Source: Phormidesmis sp. RL_2_1
GTDB lineage: Bacteria; Cyanobacteriota; Cyanobacteriia; Phormidesmidales; Phormidesmidaceae
Length of the DNA: 34,452 bases
NCBI GenBank assembly: GCA_012033015.1
Contig: JAAUPS010000019.1
Coordinates: 1-34,452, forward strand
Reading direction: 5' to 3'
Shown here: positions 1 through 9,172 of the stretch, in pieces
How positions within the stretch are numbered: the stretch's first letter is position 1
Layout: each line of letters opens with the position of its first letter
Position numbers and translations under genes: made by a program
The notes under the pieces: generated by a model
Databases searched by the model: none
What the model was told of the DNA's origin: nothing
What the model saw: only the letters and a program-made list of their open reading frames with translations

Positions 1-1
1 C

Positions 2-1591
2 GACGACGGTATGGGCAAGTTGAACGACGAGGGGAACAAGTACAAGATCGACAACGCGCAGCGCGCGATCGACGGCGGTGCGGCGTCACTGTCCTGGTAC
101 GTCACAGGCGAGAAAAGTGAGAAAGGAGGCGTTCGTGGTGAGAAGCGCGGATTGGGGTGTCGCGCAAGTGCAGTACATTTGGGAAGACCTCTGCCAAGGC
201 CCCCACATCCCCCGCACCGGACTGATCGGCGCGTTCAAGGTGATGTCGATCCGCCTCGAGCCACTGGCACGGCGACGTGACAAAGGACCGCTTTCAGCGG
301 GTGTATGGCACGGCGTTTCCGACCAAGGATGAGCTGATGGGTCATCTCGAAAGACTTGAGGAGGCGAAGAAGCGGGATCACCGCGTGCTTGGAAAACGGC
401 TGGAGTTGTTCGCCATCGATCCGCTCGTCGGCTCGGGGCTGATTCTGTGGCTGCCGAAGGGGGCGATGGTTCGCGACTTGCTTGAAGAATTCGTCAAGGA
501 GGAGCTCCGCCAGCGCGGCTATCTGCCGGTGCATACGCCGAACATCGCCCGCGTGGAACTGTACGAAATCTCGGGGCATTTTCCGTACTACAGCGACAGC
601 CAGTTCGCCCCCATCGTCGCAGGAGCCGGACGAGCGATACCTGCTCAAGCCGATGAATTGCCCACACCACATCATGATCTACAAGAGCAAGCCGCGAAGC
701 TATCGCGACTTGCCGCTGCGGCTGGCCGAGTTCGGCACGGTCTATCGCTATGAGCAGTCTGGCGAATTGGGTGGCCTCACCCGTGTGCGCGGGTTCACTC
801 AAGATGACGCCCACTTGTTTGTCACGCCCGATCAGCTCAATGACGAATTTCTCAACGTGGTGGATTTAATTCAGACCACGCTGGTTGCGCTACAGCTCGA
901 TCATTCTTTTAGGGCAAGGTTGAGCTTTAGAGATCCGGAAAATAAATCGAAATATATTGGTTCAGATGACGCTTGGGAAAAGGCCCAAAATGCGATTCGT
1001 CACGCGGTGGAAGCGCGGAAAATGGATCACTTTGAAGGGATTGGCGAGGCCGCTTTCTATGGCCCCAAGCTTGACTTTATTGTGCGCGACGCCCTAGATC
1101 GAGAATGGCAGCTAGGTACGGTGCAGGTGGACTACACCTTGCCAGAGCGTTTTGATCTCGAATATGTGGCTGAAGATGGCAAGCGTCAACGACCGGTGAT
1201 GATTCACCGAGCCCCGTTTGGTTCGCTGGAGCGGCTGATCGGTATTTTGATTGAGCAGTATGCGGGTGACTTTCCGATATGGCTAGCGCCGGAGCAGGTG
1301 CGATTGCTGCCGGTAACAGCCGATCACTGGGCCTATGCCCAGAGCGCTGCTGTAGAGATGCGCAAGCTGAATGTGCGCGTTGAGGTAGATCAAAGCGGTG
1401 AGCGCTTGGGCAAGATGATTCGCAATGCTGAGAAGGCCAAAATTCCAATCATGTCAGTGATTGGCGATAAGGAGGTCGCGGGCAATATGCTGAGTATTCG
1501 CACCCGTAAAAGCGGAGATCTCGGTGCTCTGACGCTATCTGAGGTGCTCGCGCGTTTGGCGGTTGCTTTGCGCGATCGCAGTGACTTCTAA
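2..1591 (+). CDS. thrS: Threonyl-tRNA synthetase, 5'-truncated by window edge, three frame breaks
   Basis: Charges tRNA-Thr with threonine in the cytoplasm. The readable protein covers the end of the second editing-like (SAD) domain (EDLCQGPH near 165-190), the class II catalytic core and the anticodon-binding domain. The zinc ligands are visible: Cys in PMNCPHH, His in QDDAHLF and His in MIHRAPFGS. Motif 2 is [12 protein letters not shown]. Reading needs three frame changes, each fitting one extra base: somewhere in 80-170, at the CC of 251-252 (removing one C restores [10 protein letters not shown]), and near 615-622 (restoring [15 protein letters not shown]). From about 650 to the stop the frame is clean. 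GC is about 55-68% in lines sampled before about 840 and about 35-55% after. The sequence type recalls the planctomycete-like ThrRS form from memory, which is not tested here. It could be a real gene with sequence errors, a pseudogene or a chimera. Confidence 0.85.
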
Positions 1592-1699
1592 AGCTCCTGC
1601 TCGAAATCAAACGCCTTCTATCTAGCGCCTTTCAATCAAGCGCCTTTCATCAAGCGTCTTTTATCAAGCGCTGCTCTTAGCTAGGGTCACGGAACATTT

Positions 1700-1797
1700 C
1701 CCAGAAGCAGTTCCCAGAGGCAATTCCCAGAGGCAGTTCCCAGAGGCAGTTCCCAGAAGCAGTTCCCAGAAGCAGTTCCCAGAGGCAGTTCCCAGAG
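1700..1797. repeat. 13-bp tandem repeat, about 7.5 units
   Basis: The unit is cccagargcagtt (r = a or g), repeated seven times plus seven bases without gaps. Units differ only at one A/G position and one G/A in the second unit. There are no spacers, so this is a minisatellite and not a CRISPR array. Confidence 0.95.
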
Positions 1798-1885
1798 AGC
1801 GAGTGCTTTTCGCAGAGGACTTCTGATTTGATTTTGTCATGTAGCAATTAGCATATAGCGCTAGTTTCCGCCTAAAATTTAGGAC

Positions 1886-1966
1886 TATCGCTTCTGTCGA
1901 GTGAGTTAGGCCAATAGTAATCGCTCAAAGCCTTGAGTGACAGCGGCTAACTCGACGAGCGAAGTC
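1886..1966 (-). repeat. Dispersed TATAGC element, family 1, internally deleted copy
   Basis: Read on the minus strand this matches the family-1 elements at 4980-5083, 6054-6156 and 22115-22218. It has GTCGAGTTAGCCGCTG, then CAAGGCTT, then ATTACTATTG, then CTCACTCGACAGAAGC. It lacks the inner segment that holds the GTTGGCGTAGCCTC core, so it is 81 bp instead of about 104 bp. Termini are TATCGC and a degenerate partner. Confidence 0.75.
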
Positions 1967-1973
1967 AAAATAC

Positions 1974-2942
1974 ATGCTTAGCTTCGCTATATTTTCTCGA
2001 ACTAATTTTCTTGTGCCTTCTTCTGTCATCGTCACTGTACCTGCTACCACTGCCAACATTGGCCCTGGATTTGATTGCCTAGGGGCTGCGCTCAGCCTTT
2101 ACAACCGTTTCCACTTCACCCCCTTTACGCCCCTATCAGACAGTGAGCCTTTTCAGATCACCATAGAAGGGACTGAATCAACCCGAGTAAATACAGGGCA
2201 AAGCAATTTGGTATATCGCGCGTATCTGAAGTGTTACGAGCGCATGGGCCAAAGTGCACCGCCCGTGCATATCAAAATTGTTTTAGGGGTGCCTCTCTCG
2301 CGGGGACTCGGAAGCTCATCTACTGCAATTGTCGGGGGGATTGTTGGTGCAAATGTGCTAGCAGGTTCGCCCTTAGATCATTTAGCGTTGGCAGCTTTGG
2401 CCAATGATATGGAAGGTCATCCGGACAATGTGGTACCGGCTTTGCTCGGGGGCGCTCGGTTGGCGGCGGTGACCAAAGGACGCCTACAAATTTGTGATTT
2501 GCACTGGCATGAATCGGTGGTGCCGGTAGTGATCATTCCAGACTTTGAGCTATCGACGCTCGATGCTCGCCGGGTATTGCCAGCCCATTACAGTCGAGCC
2601 GATACGGTGTTCAACACCGCACATATTGCATTGTTGTTACAAGGCATTGCAGCGGGAAATGGCGATTGGATTGCCGGGGGAATGCGCGATCGCATCCATC
2701 AGCCTTATCGCAAAAAGCTCATCCCTGGCTACGGCGATGTGCGCAAAGCTGCTTTGCAAGCAGGGGCTTGGGGCCTTGTTATCAGCGGCGCAGGGCCAAC
2801 CTTACTGGCATTGTGCCCACAGCCGTCCGCCGATGCTGTGGGCGCAGCTATGGCAGCCGCTTGGAAGCAACAGCCTTTTTCTGCGCAAACTTACCGACTG
2901 AACCTGGATCACCAAGGCGCAGTGGTTGAATCTATTGGCTAG
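1974..2942 (+). CDS. thrB: Homoserine kinase
   Basis: Phosphorylates homoserine to O-phosphohomoserine, the step before threonine synthase in threonine biosynthesis. It is a cytoplasmic GHMP-family kinase. The three family motifs are present: PATTANIGPGFDCLG (residues 23-37), the phosphate-binding loop GLGSSSTA (about 110-117) and SGAGPT near residue 270. The ATG at 1974 gives 322 residues. A GTG at 2013 gives about 309, closer to the usual length, and leaves the conserved PATTANIGPG close to the N-terminus, so the GTG may be the true start. Neither has a clear Shine-Dalgarno. It lies 382 bases after thrS, so threonine biosynthesis and threonine charging genes are neighbours, although the repeat-filled gap argues against one simple operon. 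Confidence 0.95.
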   Translation: MLSFAIFSRTNFLVPSSVIVTVPATTANIGPGFDCLGAALSLYNRFHFTPFTPLSDSEPFQITIEGTESTRVNTGQSNLVYRAYLKCYERMGQSAPPVHIKIVLGVPLSRGLGSSSTAIVGGIVGANVLAGSPLDHLALAALANDMEGHPDNVVPALLGGARLAAVTKGRLQICDLHWHESVVPVVIIPDFELSTLDARRVLPAHYSRADTVFNTAHIALLLQGIAAGNGDWIAGGMRDRIHQPYRKKLIPGYGDVRKAALQAGAWGLVISGAGPTLLALCPQPSADAVGAAMAAAWKQQPFSAQTYRLNLDHQGAVVESIG

Positions 2943-3336
2943 GCTTAGTCCATTGATTCTACCGACAATAGACAAAACTAGACGGATACACAACCTCTGG
3001 CTACAACAAATAGCTACCAGAAAGGTGTAGATTTCTTATGCAAGCCAACCATCAACCGCAACCTTAGAATTTTCAACCTTGACTGCAACCCTAGATCTCA
3101 ACCTTGAGTAGTCAATTTGGATTCACAACTTGGGATTATTTTTGACTCAGGGCACACTTTCCCTATCAAGACCCTATCAAAGGTTGATTAAGTTTTGTAT
3201 ACTGTCCCTTGGGCGCATTCAAAAAAAATAGGTATTTTCCCCTATTGCCCGTCCGTTAGTTTCGCCTAGTGCAAGCTAGACCCTTCTTTCTCGGAATGAT
3301 TGCGCCAATGTCGCTCTCAAAATTGCGTGAATTGTA
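2943..3336. other. Intergenic region thrB-ndhD
   Basis: No gene or RNA is recognised in these 394 bases. Several degenerate CAACCTTGA/CAACCCTAGA units occur at about 3050-3110. A TATACT hexamer at 3198-3203 could be a -10 box for ndhD, but the base stretch 17 nt upstream (TATCAA) is a poor -35, so I do not call a promoter. Confidence 0.5.
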
Positions 3337-4926
3337 ATGATCGCCGAACAATTTCCGTGGCTGACGTTTCTCGTCATCTTCCCTCTATTAGCCGCAATGC
3401 CTATTCCATTGCTGCCCGATCAAGAGGGTAAGACTATTCGCTGGTATGCGCTAGGCGCAAGTCTTGCAGAATTTAGCCTAATTATTTATGTCTTCGCGAC
3501 CCAATATCAAATGGGCCTATCAGGGCTACAGTTGGTCGAAGAATTTCCCTGGATTCCCCAATTTGGCTTGAGTTGGTCGCTCGGCGTGGATGGTCTTTCC
3601 TTCCCGTTGGTCATCCTCAGCGGATTGGTCACAACCTTAGCCGTTTTGGCCTCTTGGAACATCAAGCTGAAACCGCGTCTATACTACTCCCTCATGCTGT
3701 TGATGTTCAGTGCGCAACTGGGGGTGTTTCTCGCTCAAGACATGATGCTGTTTTTCATCATGTGGGAGCTAGAGCTGGTGCCGGTATATCTACTGATTTC
3801 TATTTGGGGTGGAGAAAAGCGACAGTATGCCGCGACTAAGTTCATTATTTACACCGCCACTTGTTCGGTCTTTATTTTAGTCGTGGCTTTGGCTTTGGCC
3901 TTTTCCGGGGTTGGCTTTAGCTTTAATCTCAGCGAGTTGACCGCGAAAGAATACTCCCTGCCTTTTCAGCTTATTTGTTATTTGGGGCTGCTGATTGCCT
4001 TTGGTGCCAAACTGCCCATTTTCCCGCTGCACACCTGGCTCCCGGATGCCCACAGCGAAGCTCCGGCACCGGTTTCGATGATTTTGGCAGGCGTTTTATT
4101 AAAGATGGCTGGCTATGGTCTCATTCGCATGAATATTTCAATTTTGCCGGATGCCCATCTCTATTTCGCGCCGGTTTTGGCCTTTTTGGGCGTGATCAAT
4201 ATTGTGTATGCCTCCCTGACCGCCTTTGCCCAAGACAATCTTAAGCGGCGCATGGCCTACTCTTCTGTTGCCCATATGGGTTTTGTGCTGGTAGGTTTAG
4301 CGGCTTTCAATTCTTTGGGCATGAGCGGCGCAATGCTACAGATGATTTCTCACGGTCTGGTCGCTGCCGTACTCTTTTTCCTTTCGGGGGTTGCCTACGA
4401 GCGCACCCACACCCTTTCCATGGGGAAAATGGGTGGTTTAGCCAAGGCGATGCCGGTGGCCTTTGCCTTGTTTACAACTGGGGCCATGGCTTCCCTGGCG
4501 CTGCCTGGCATGAGCGGATTTATTGCTGAAATCACCGTATTCTTAGGCATGGCAACTAGCGATGCTTACAACGTGTTTTTTAAAGCTGCAATTGTACTGC
4601 TAGCGGCTGTCGGTGTCGTTCTATCGCCGATTTATCTGCTGTCAATGCTGCGCAACATTTTTTACGGTGAGCCAGGTGAAGTGGCGCTGCCTCAAGATAC
4701 ATCATGGGAAATTTTGCCCCGTGAGGCATTTGTGGCCCTGTGCTTGCTGGTGCCCATTATCACCATTGGGCTATATCCCAAAATAGCGATTCAGACCTAC
4801 AGTGCAAAGACGGTACAGGTGGCTGCTCAAATTCAGACCACGCTACCAGATGTCCCGAATGCTGCTCCTTTGTCGAAGGTAATGACAATGCCTGGAGCAG
4901 ATCAAATCATTGCGCCTTCGCTGTAA
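3337..4926 (+). CDS. ndhD: NAD(P)H-quinone oxidoreductase subunit 4 (NdhD)
   Basis: A proton-pumping, antiporter-like membrane subunit of the cyanobacterial NDH-1 complex in the thylakoid or plasma membrane, serving respiration and cyclic electron flow to plastoquinone. The 529-residue protein is almost wholly hydrophobic with about 14 membrane spans. It carries family landmarks: the conserved membrane glutamate in [12 protein letters not shown] (about 145-156), the conserved lysine in [19 protein letters not shown] (about 220-240), and LLKMAGYGL and [10 protein letters not shown] in the second half. The N-terminus ([17 protein letters not shown]) and segments such as [11 protein letters not shown] resemble the NdhD1/NdhD2 type more than the NdhD3/D4 CO2-uptake type. 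That subtype call is from remembered sequences and is less certain than the family. No other ndh gene is adjacent. Confidence 0.95.
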   Translation: MIAEQFPWLTFLVIFPLLAAMPIPLLPDQEGKTIRWYALGASLAEFSLIIYVFATQYQMGLSGLQLVEEFPWIPQFGLSWSLGVDGLSFPLVILSGLVTTLAVLASWNIKLKPRLYYSLMLLMFSAQLGVFLAQDMMLFFIMWELELVPVYLLISIWGGEKRQYAATKFIIYTATCSVFILVVALALAFSGVGFSFNLSELTAKEYSLPFQLICYLGLLIAFGAKLPIFPLHTWLPDAHSEAPAPVSMILAGVLLKMAGYGLIRMNISILPDAHLYFAPVLAFLGVINIVYASLTAFAQDNLKRRMAYSSVAHMGFVLVGLAAFNSLGMSGAMLQMISHGLVAAVLFFLSGVAYERTHTLSMGKMGGLAKAMPVAFALFTTGAMASLALPGMSGFIAEITVFLGMATSDAYNVFFKAAIVLLAAVGVVLSPIYLLSMLRNIFYGEPGEVALPQDTSWEILPREAFVALCLLVPIITIGLYPKIAIQTYSAKTVQVAAQIQTTLPDVPNAAPLSKVMTMPGADQIIAPSL

Positions 4927-4979
4927 GCCAATAGGCTAACAAAAAGGAAATCCCCACTTTGCGGGCTAACGTGCCAATG

Positions 4980-5083
4980 TATAGCAAAGGTCGAGTGAGC
5001 TGCTGCTAGTCAAGGCTTTCAGCGTTGGCGTAGCCTCTCCGAGGAGAATTACTATTGTTTTAACTCACTCGACAGAAGCTATA
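4980..5083 (+). repeat. Dispersed TATAGC element, family 1 (full copy)
   Basis: About 104 bp with imperfect terminal inverted repeats: TATAGC(aaag)GTCGAGTGAG at the left and CTCACTCGAC(agaa)GCTATA at the right. The inside holds GCTGCTAGTCAAGGCTT, GTTGGCGTAGCCTC and CCGAGGAGAA. Near-identical copies lie at 6054-6156 and 22115-22218. It has no coding capacity. It is a non-autonomous, MITE-like or hairpin-forming dispersed repeat. Confidence 0.85.
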
Positions 5084-5172
5084 TTAGGGCGTTAGCCGTA
5101 GCTGGGCGCTAGCTGACGGGCGGTGCAAGCCGAGTAGAACTTAATAAGTTAAGTGTTGGCAGGACAGATGGC

Positions 5173-5508
5173 ATGAAGCTGACTAGATTAAACCATTTGC
5201 CTATTGAGTCAGTTTCTCACGATGCTGCTATCAAAAAGCAGGTGATGCTGCGGATGGGCGATGTTCCCCATCTGACGAATTTCTCTCAGGCGCGGTTTCA
5301 GCCGGGGCAGGTGGCACAGGCCCACGCCCATGAGGATATGCATGAGGTGTTTTTTGTAGAATCAGGCGAAGGTGCGATCGCCATTGATGGCATCCCCCAT
5401 GTGCTGACACCGGGTGTATGTGTTGCGATCGCACCTGGTGAAACCCATAAAGTGAGCAATACAGGCAATACTGATCTAGTCTTGACTTACTTTGGGCTCC
5501 AAGCTTAG
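5173..5508 (+). CDS. Small single-domain cupin protein
   Basis: A 111-residue protein made of one cupin beta-barrel (Cupin_2 type). Both cupin motifs are visible: motif 1 as HAHEDMHEVFFVESGEG (metal-ligand candidates His51, His53, Glu58) and motif 2 as PGETHKVSN (His92). A soluble metal-binding protein is therefore likely. The substrate cannot be told from sequence: cupins include dioxygenases, isomerases and sensors. The ATG at 5173 is the natural start, shortly after a family-1 repeat. Its stop codon overlaps the stop of the membrane protein gene on the other strand. Confidence 0.9.
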   Translation: MKLTRLNHLPIESVSHDAAIKKQVMLRMGDVPHLTNFSQARFQPGQVAQAHAHEDMHEVFFVESGEGAIAIDGIPHVLTPGVCVAIAPGETHKVSNTGNTDLVLTYFGLQA

Positions 5509-5925
5509 TTCTCTGCAGACCTTGCTTCAACCGATGCCTGACGATTCATTTGCAAAAAGCGCATAAGTCCGCCTAGCATAACGCCGCTGACTGCGATCAC
5601 AATATTCAATAGCGCAATAAACAATGGCTCTGTACCTGCTAAAAGTAGACAGCCCCCACAATATAGCCAGCATCAAACAAAATGCGCCAGCATGAGCAAG
5701 GGGCGCGCGCTGCGCTACGAGCGCTGTCAAGTAACCGCTGAGAGCAGAAAAGCCTAACCCACAGATAGCCGCAAAGGCTAAAAACTGGGAGGTAATCGCA
5801 TGACCTTCACCGCTTAGCCAAACTGAATAGAGCAAGGCGGTAGGCATACTAATCGTCAGATAGCCGACGCCTAAGCCCAAGAGTGTGAGAAGGACAGGCC
5901 GGAGTTGTAGATAGAAAGGTTTCAT
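5505..5925 (-). CDS. Small multi-span membrane protein of unknown function, one frame break
   Basis: The ATG at 5925 starts MKPFYLQLRPVLLTLLG, a hydrophobic protein of about 140 residues with four predicted membrane spans. The first frame breaks at a run of five C (plus strand 5653-5657). Removing one C joins LAILWG to CLLLAGTEPLFIALLNIV and continues to a stop at 5505-5507, ending MRFLQMNRQASVEARSAEN. Both the hydrophobic last span and the basic tail are sensible only in the corrected frame, so I treat it as one gene with a likely sequence error. A longer TTG start at 5985 is possible. No family is recognised. It converges on the cupin gene with overlapping stop codons. Confidence 0.7.
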
Positions 5926-6489
5926 AGCTAAAGAGGGTATCTCTGTAGATTTCGATGCGGAGTACGCTGTGATCAATTTAATCAAACTGATGCCTCAAGC
6001 CCATACCGATAAATCAGGCCAATACATCCTGTGAATATATCACTTGCCAGATATATAGCTTCTGTCGATTAGCCGCTGCTAGTCAAGGCTTCTAGCGTTG
6101 GCGTAGCCTCTTTGAGGAGAACTACTCTTGTCCGAACTAACTCGGCAGAGGCTATGGGCACTAGCCAAGCGAGAATATATCCATACTGAGCCAACTGTGT
6201 CACATCAAGCCACATCGTTAGCGTCTGCTAGCAAGCATGCCCGTATTTCGCCACATCCTGATAATGGGTATGGCTAATAGGTATAGCCAAGTCAGGATGC
6301 ATTCTGACTTGGCTCGTCGAGTTAGTCGTGATTGGAAAAAGTTGGCTAGGCTGCGTCACGCTGCATTTGCGCCTCGATAGCGGGTGGGTAGGCAGCGATG
6401 CCCGTAGCACATTCACCCTCGGCATTCTTTCACCTTTACCCTGTATTGCTGGAGTGGTGGGGTTTATTCAATCCTCATGCCTTAGGGTG
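5926..6489. other. Intergenic region downstream of the exopolysaccharide cluster
   Basis: About 560 bases without a convincing gene. It holds a full family-1 repeat (6054-6156). The short ORFs here (for example 6228-6425 minus and 6328-6513 plus) overlap each other on opposite strands and have no recognisable features. No terminator for the polysaccharide cluster is evident. Confidence 0.6.
6054..6156 (+). repeat. Dispersed TATAGC element, family 1 (full copy)
   Basis: Termini are TATAGCTTCTGTCGATTAG and CTAACTCGGCAGAGGCTAT. The inner part GCTGCTAGTCAAGGCTT and GTTGGCGTAGCCTC is almost identical to the copies at 4980-5083 and 22115-22218. This copy shows the left terminal repeat in its best form. 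Confidence 0.85.
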
Positions 6490-7943
6490 CTAGTAAGCGC
6501 CAGATTTCTTTAAAACGACCCCTACTGTTTTAAGCAAAATGGAAATATCTAACCACAGCGACCAGTTTTCAATGTAGCTGAGATCAAGCCTAAGCACATC
6601 TTCAAAATCTTCGATATCCGAGCGGCCCGATACCTGCCAAAGACCAGTGATACCAGGCAGCACTTCATGGCGAATAAAATGATGTTCAGAGAATCTTTCC
6701 ACATCTCTAATCGGCAACGGGCGAGGCCCCACTAGGCTCATTTCGCCTCGCAGTACGTTAAAAACCTGAGGCAGTTCATCCAAACTATAATCTCTTAACC
6801 ACTTGCCCACCTTGGTAATGCGGGGATCGGCTGCCATCTTAAAGAGAATCCCGTCTTGTGTTTTATTCGCACTTTCTAATGATTGTTGCAGTTGATCGGC
6901 ATTAGTCACCATGCTGCGGAACTTCCAAACCTTAAAAGGCCGACCATGTAAGCCTATTCGGGTTTGACGATAGAACACTGGGCCCGGAGAATCGAGCCGA
7001 ATCAACAGCATAATTGCCAAGTAAATCGGCGACGCTATGATGAGGATAATCAGCGCGCCAATAAAGTCAAAAATTTGCTTGATCTTAAAGTCTATGCCTG
7101 TGAGGACGGCAGGATTGAAACTCAGGGAAGGCAGCCCACCAATCACCCAGAGGTCGGCACCTTTAAATAAGGGCTCATCTCTGACAGGAATCACTCTCAA
7201 GGTAATACCGCTATTTTGAAAATGCCACGCTAGAAACAGTCTCTGTTTAATCGCGTGCCAAGTGACAAAAACCTCTGTAGCACCCATCCGTTTGAATCTT
7301 GCAAAGGTGGCTGCTCGCTCACTGCGATCTAGCGATCGCGCCGATAAAACACCTTGAATAATGTAGCGATTCTCACGATTGATCAGCTCAACTGCCCGCT
7401 CTTTATCCACAGCATCCGCCACCACAAATACCGGATAGTTAATTACGCCCTTTTGACGCAGCAGCCTAGTGGCCACATCAATCAAAAAATGAGCCAGACA
7501 GGTCGATAATATACTCAGCGATAAAAATATAAAAAATGAGATCTCGATACAAACTGATCGGGCGCGTAGAAAAACGCTATCAGCAGCAGCAGCGCATTAC
7601 CCAAAATGACTGCCTTGACCAGTCCCCGGTAGTCGCGTCGTTTATCGCCTTCTGCATAGAGCCCTCTAGCCGCCATAATACTGACGATAGTGCCAACCAC
7701 AGGGAGCACAGCGTAAGGGTTGACCTCTAATCGCCAAGGTGAATCCATGGGTGTGCTTAAGTGATTAGACACGAGCCAAGCCAACGCTAAAAATAGCGAA
7801 TCGACCATGAGTAAAGAAGAAAATCGCAGCCACTTAAACACTGTTCCTTTCCGAAATGTTGAAATTTGCGGTGAACGCAAATCGCTTGGGTGGCTAGCTT
7901 CTAGCAAATGTGGATGCTTAGTTTTGAGGACATTGCGATACAT
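6490..7943 (-). CDS. WbaP/CpsE-type initiating sugar transferase, one frame break
   Basis: Transfers a sugar-1-phosphate (usually glucose or galactose) from a UDP-sugar to undecaprenyl phosphate, starting an exopolysaccharide repeat unit at the inner membrane. The N-terminal part (from ATG 7943) has hydrophobic spans. A Rossmann-like CoA-binding region follows (VFVVADAVDKERAVEL). The C-terminal third is a bacterial sugar transferase domain: the membrane anchor KIKQIFDFIGALIILIIASP, then PGPVFYRQTRIG, FKVWKFRSM, DELPQVFNVLRGEMSLVGPR and GITGLWQVSGR. The frame breaks at the A6 run on the plus strand (7531-7536). Adding one A gives SHFFIFLSLSILST and full length, about 484 residues. It is the last gene of the minus-strand polysaccharide cluster. 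Confidence 0.92.
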
Positions 7944-8015
7944 GGTGATACTTCCAGAGCGATAGACTAGGAACCCGGCTTAATAAGTATTGGATGAAAT
8001 ACTCAAGTTCAAGAT

Positions 8016-8804
8016 TTAAAACAACAACAGCTTGAGAATGAACCAAGGCTCAACTAAATATCTTTGCCATAGACGCGCTGGCTCAGCGACTAGGCGAAAT
8101 AGCCACTCTAAGCCCCAGCGGCCAGCCCATCTCGGTGGGGTCGGAACAGCCCCTGCCACATAGTCAATGGCCGCTCCAGAGGGCAAAATAACGTGGGTTT
8201 TTAGTTCGGCTAGATTGTCTGCAATCCAATGTTCTTGCCGCGGCATACTCATGCCCACCATCAAAATATCGGGGCGGTAACGGTTGATGGTCTCAACCAC
8301 TTGCTGATTATCATCACTGTTGGGATCAGCATCGAAGTATCCGTGAGCGACCTCTATTTGCAGCGACGGATGCTTTTGGCGAAGAACGCAGGCCCCTTGT
8401 TCGGCGACACCGGGCTTTGATCCTAAGTAAAAGATTCGCCAGTTGTTCTGAGCGGCCTCTGCCATGATTGAATAGACCCAGTCGGCATAGGTCACTCTAT
8501 GCTCTCTTTGTAGTGGCAAGCCTAGGAGCTTTGCTAACAGCACAATGGCCATGCCATCAGCATGAATAAAGTCGGCCTTGGCGTAAAAATCGCGCATTTT
8601 ACGATCGTGATGATACACGTAGAGGCTGTGCATATTGTGGTTTGCAATCACATAGCGCTCATCAGTCACAATCGCCTCTTTGAGCAGCGCGTTGAGATCA
8701 ATCACCGTGAGGGCGTTGAGCCAAGTGCCTAAAAACCTGTGCGACTTCCGGGAGATCCCTACAGCAGGCCGTTCAACCGTCAACATTTTTTTAGAAGATA
8801 ACAA
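8016..8804 (-). CDS. WecG/TagA/CpsF-family glycosyltransferase
   Basis: A GT26-type enzyme that adds a sugar (N-acetylmannosaminuronic acid, ManNAc or a related residue in known members) to a lipid-linked intermediate in polysaccharide assembly. At 262 residues it matches the family. Landmarks are the acceptor-site region FIHADGMAIV (Asp83), MVGMSMPRQEHW near residues 180-192, and the basic C-terminal RWGLEWLFRLVAEPARLWQR that docks at the membrane. The TTG at 8804 has a GGAG nine bases upstream. An ATG at 8786 is the alternative. It lies 72 bases before the WbaP-type gene on the same strand, as expected for a second-step transferase. The sugar is not predictable. Confidence 0.93.
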   Translation of the reverse strand: MLSSKKMLTVERPAVGISRKSHRFLGTWLNALTVIDLNALLKEAIVTDERYVIANHNMHSLYVYHHDRKMRDFYAKADFIHADGMAIVLLAKLLGLPLQREHRVTYADWVYSIMAEAAQNNWRIFYLGSKPGVAEQGACVLRQKHPSLQIEVAHGYFDADPNSDDNQQVVETINRYRPDILMVGMSMPRQEHWIADNLAELKTHVILPSGAAIDYVAGAVPTPPRWAGRWGLEWLFRLVAEPARLWQRYLVEPWFILKLLLF

Positions 8805-9172
8805 CTTTCCCTACTCCTGCAGCATGGGTAACGGCTTCAACGTGGCCCTTGAGATGAGCCCTTTAGATTGGGCCCTTGAGATGAACCCTTGAGATTGGGC
8901 TCGTATATCCTACGTCCGTCTACGCACTGTCCATAGATGTACTGTCCGTAGATGTACTGACATCGTTACAGGATTAGACCGAAGCTTATCTGCTAAAGTT
9001 CCATAAGTAGAACATATGGCTGTTTTTCACATCTGGCTGATGGGGTCGGCATCTGACGGTTATCGTTTGTTGCAACCATTGCATTGCAGCGCAAAATCAC
9101 ACAGATTTACACCGCCTGCCTTGAGATCACCTGTTGATATCGATGAGATGTCTGAATTACTGCTTTTCTGAA
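8805..9172. other. Intergenic gap inside the polysaccharide cluster
   Basis: 368 bases with no gene. It contains imperfect direct repeats built on CCCTTGAGAT(GA)/AGATTGGGC (8846-8902) and two copies of ACTGTCC(A/G)TAGATGT (about 8927-8957). The gap may hold a promoter for the last two genes of the cluster, but I cannot point to convincing boxes. Confidence 0.55.

Larger units (their letters stand above)
1592..1973. other. Intergenic region thrS-thrB, repeat-rich
   Basis: No gene is visible in these 382 bases. The first part (about 1619-1675) carries four degenerate copies of an ATCAAGCG(C)CTTT-like unit. It is followed by a 13-bp tandem array (1700-1797) and a shortened copy of the dispersed TATAGC element (1886-1966), which ends just before thrB. 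I see no convincing terminator for thrS or promoter for thrB. Confidence 0.7.

Noticed and set aside
1700-1797. Possible CRISPR array
   Set aside because: The units are 13 bp, contiguous and have no spacers; this is a tandem minisatellite.
3184-3203. ndhD promoter with TTGATT and TATACT
   Set aside because: Only 8 bases separate the boxes, far from the normal 16-18, and no better -35 was found.
6228-6513. Two small overlapping ORFs on opposite strands
   Set aside because: No features, no ribosome sites, and they overlap each other antisense in a repeat-bearing gap.
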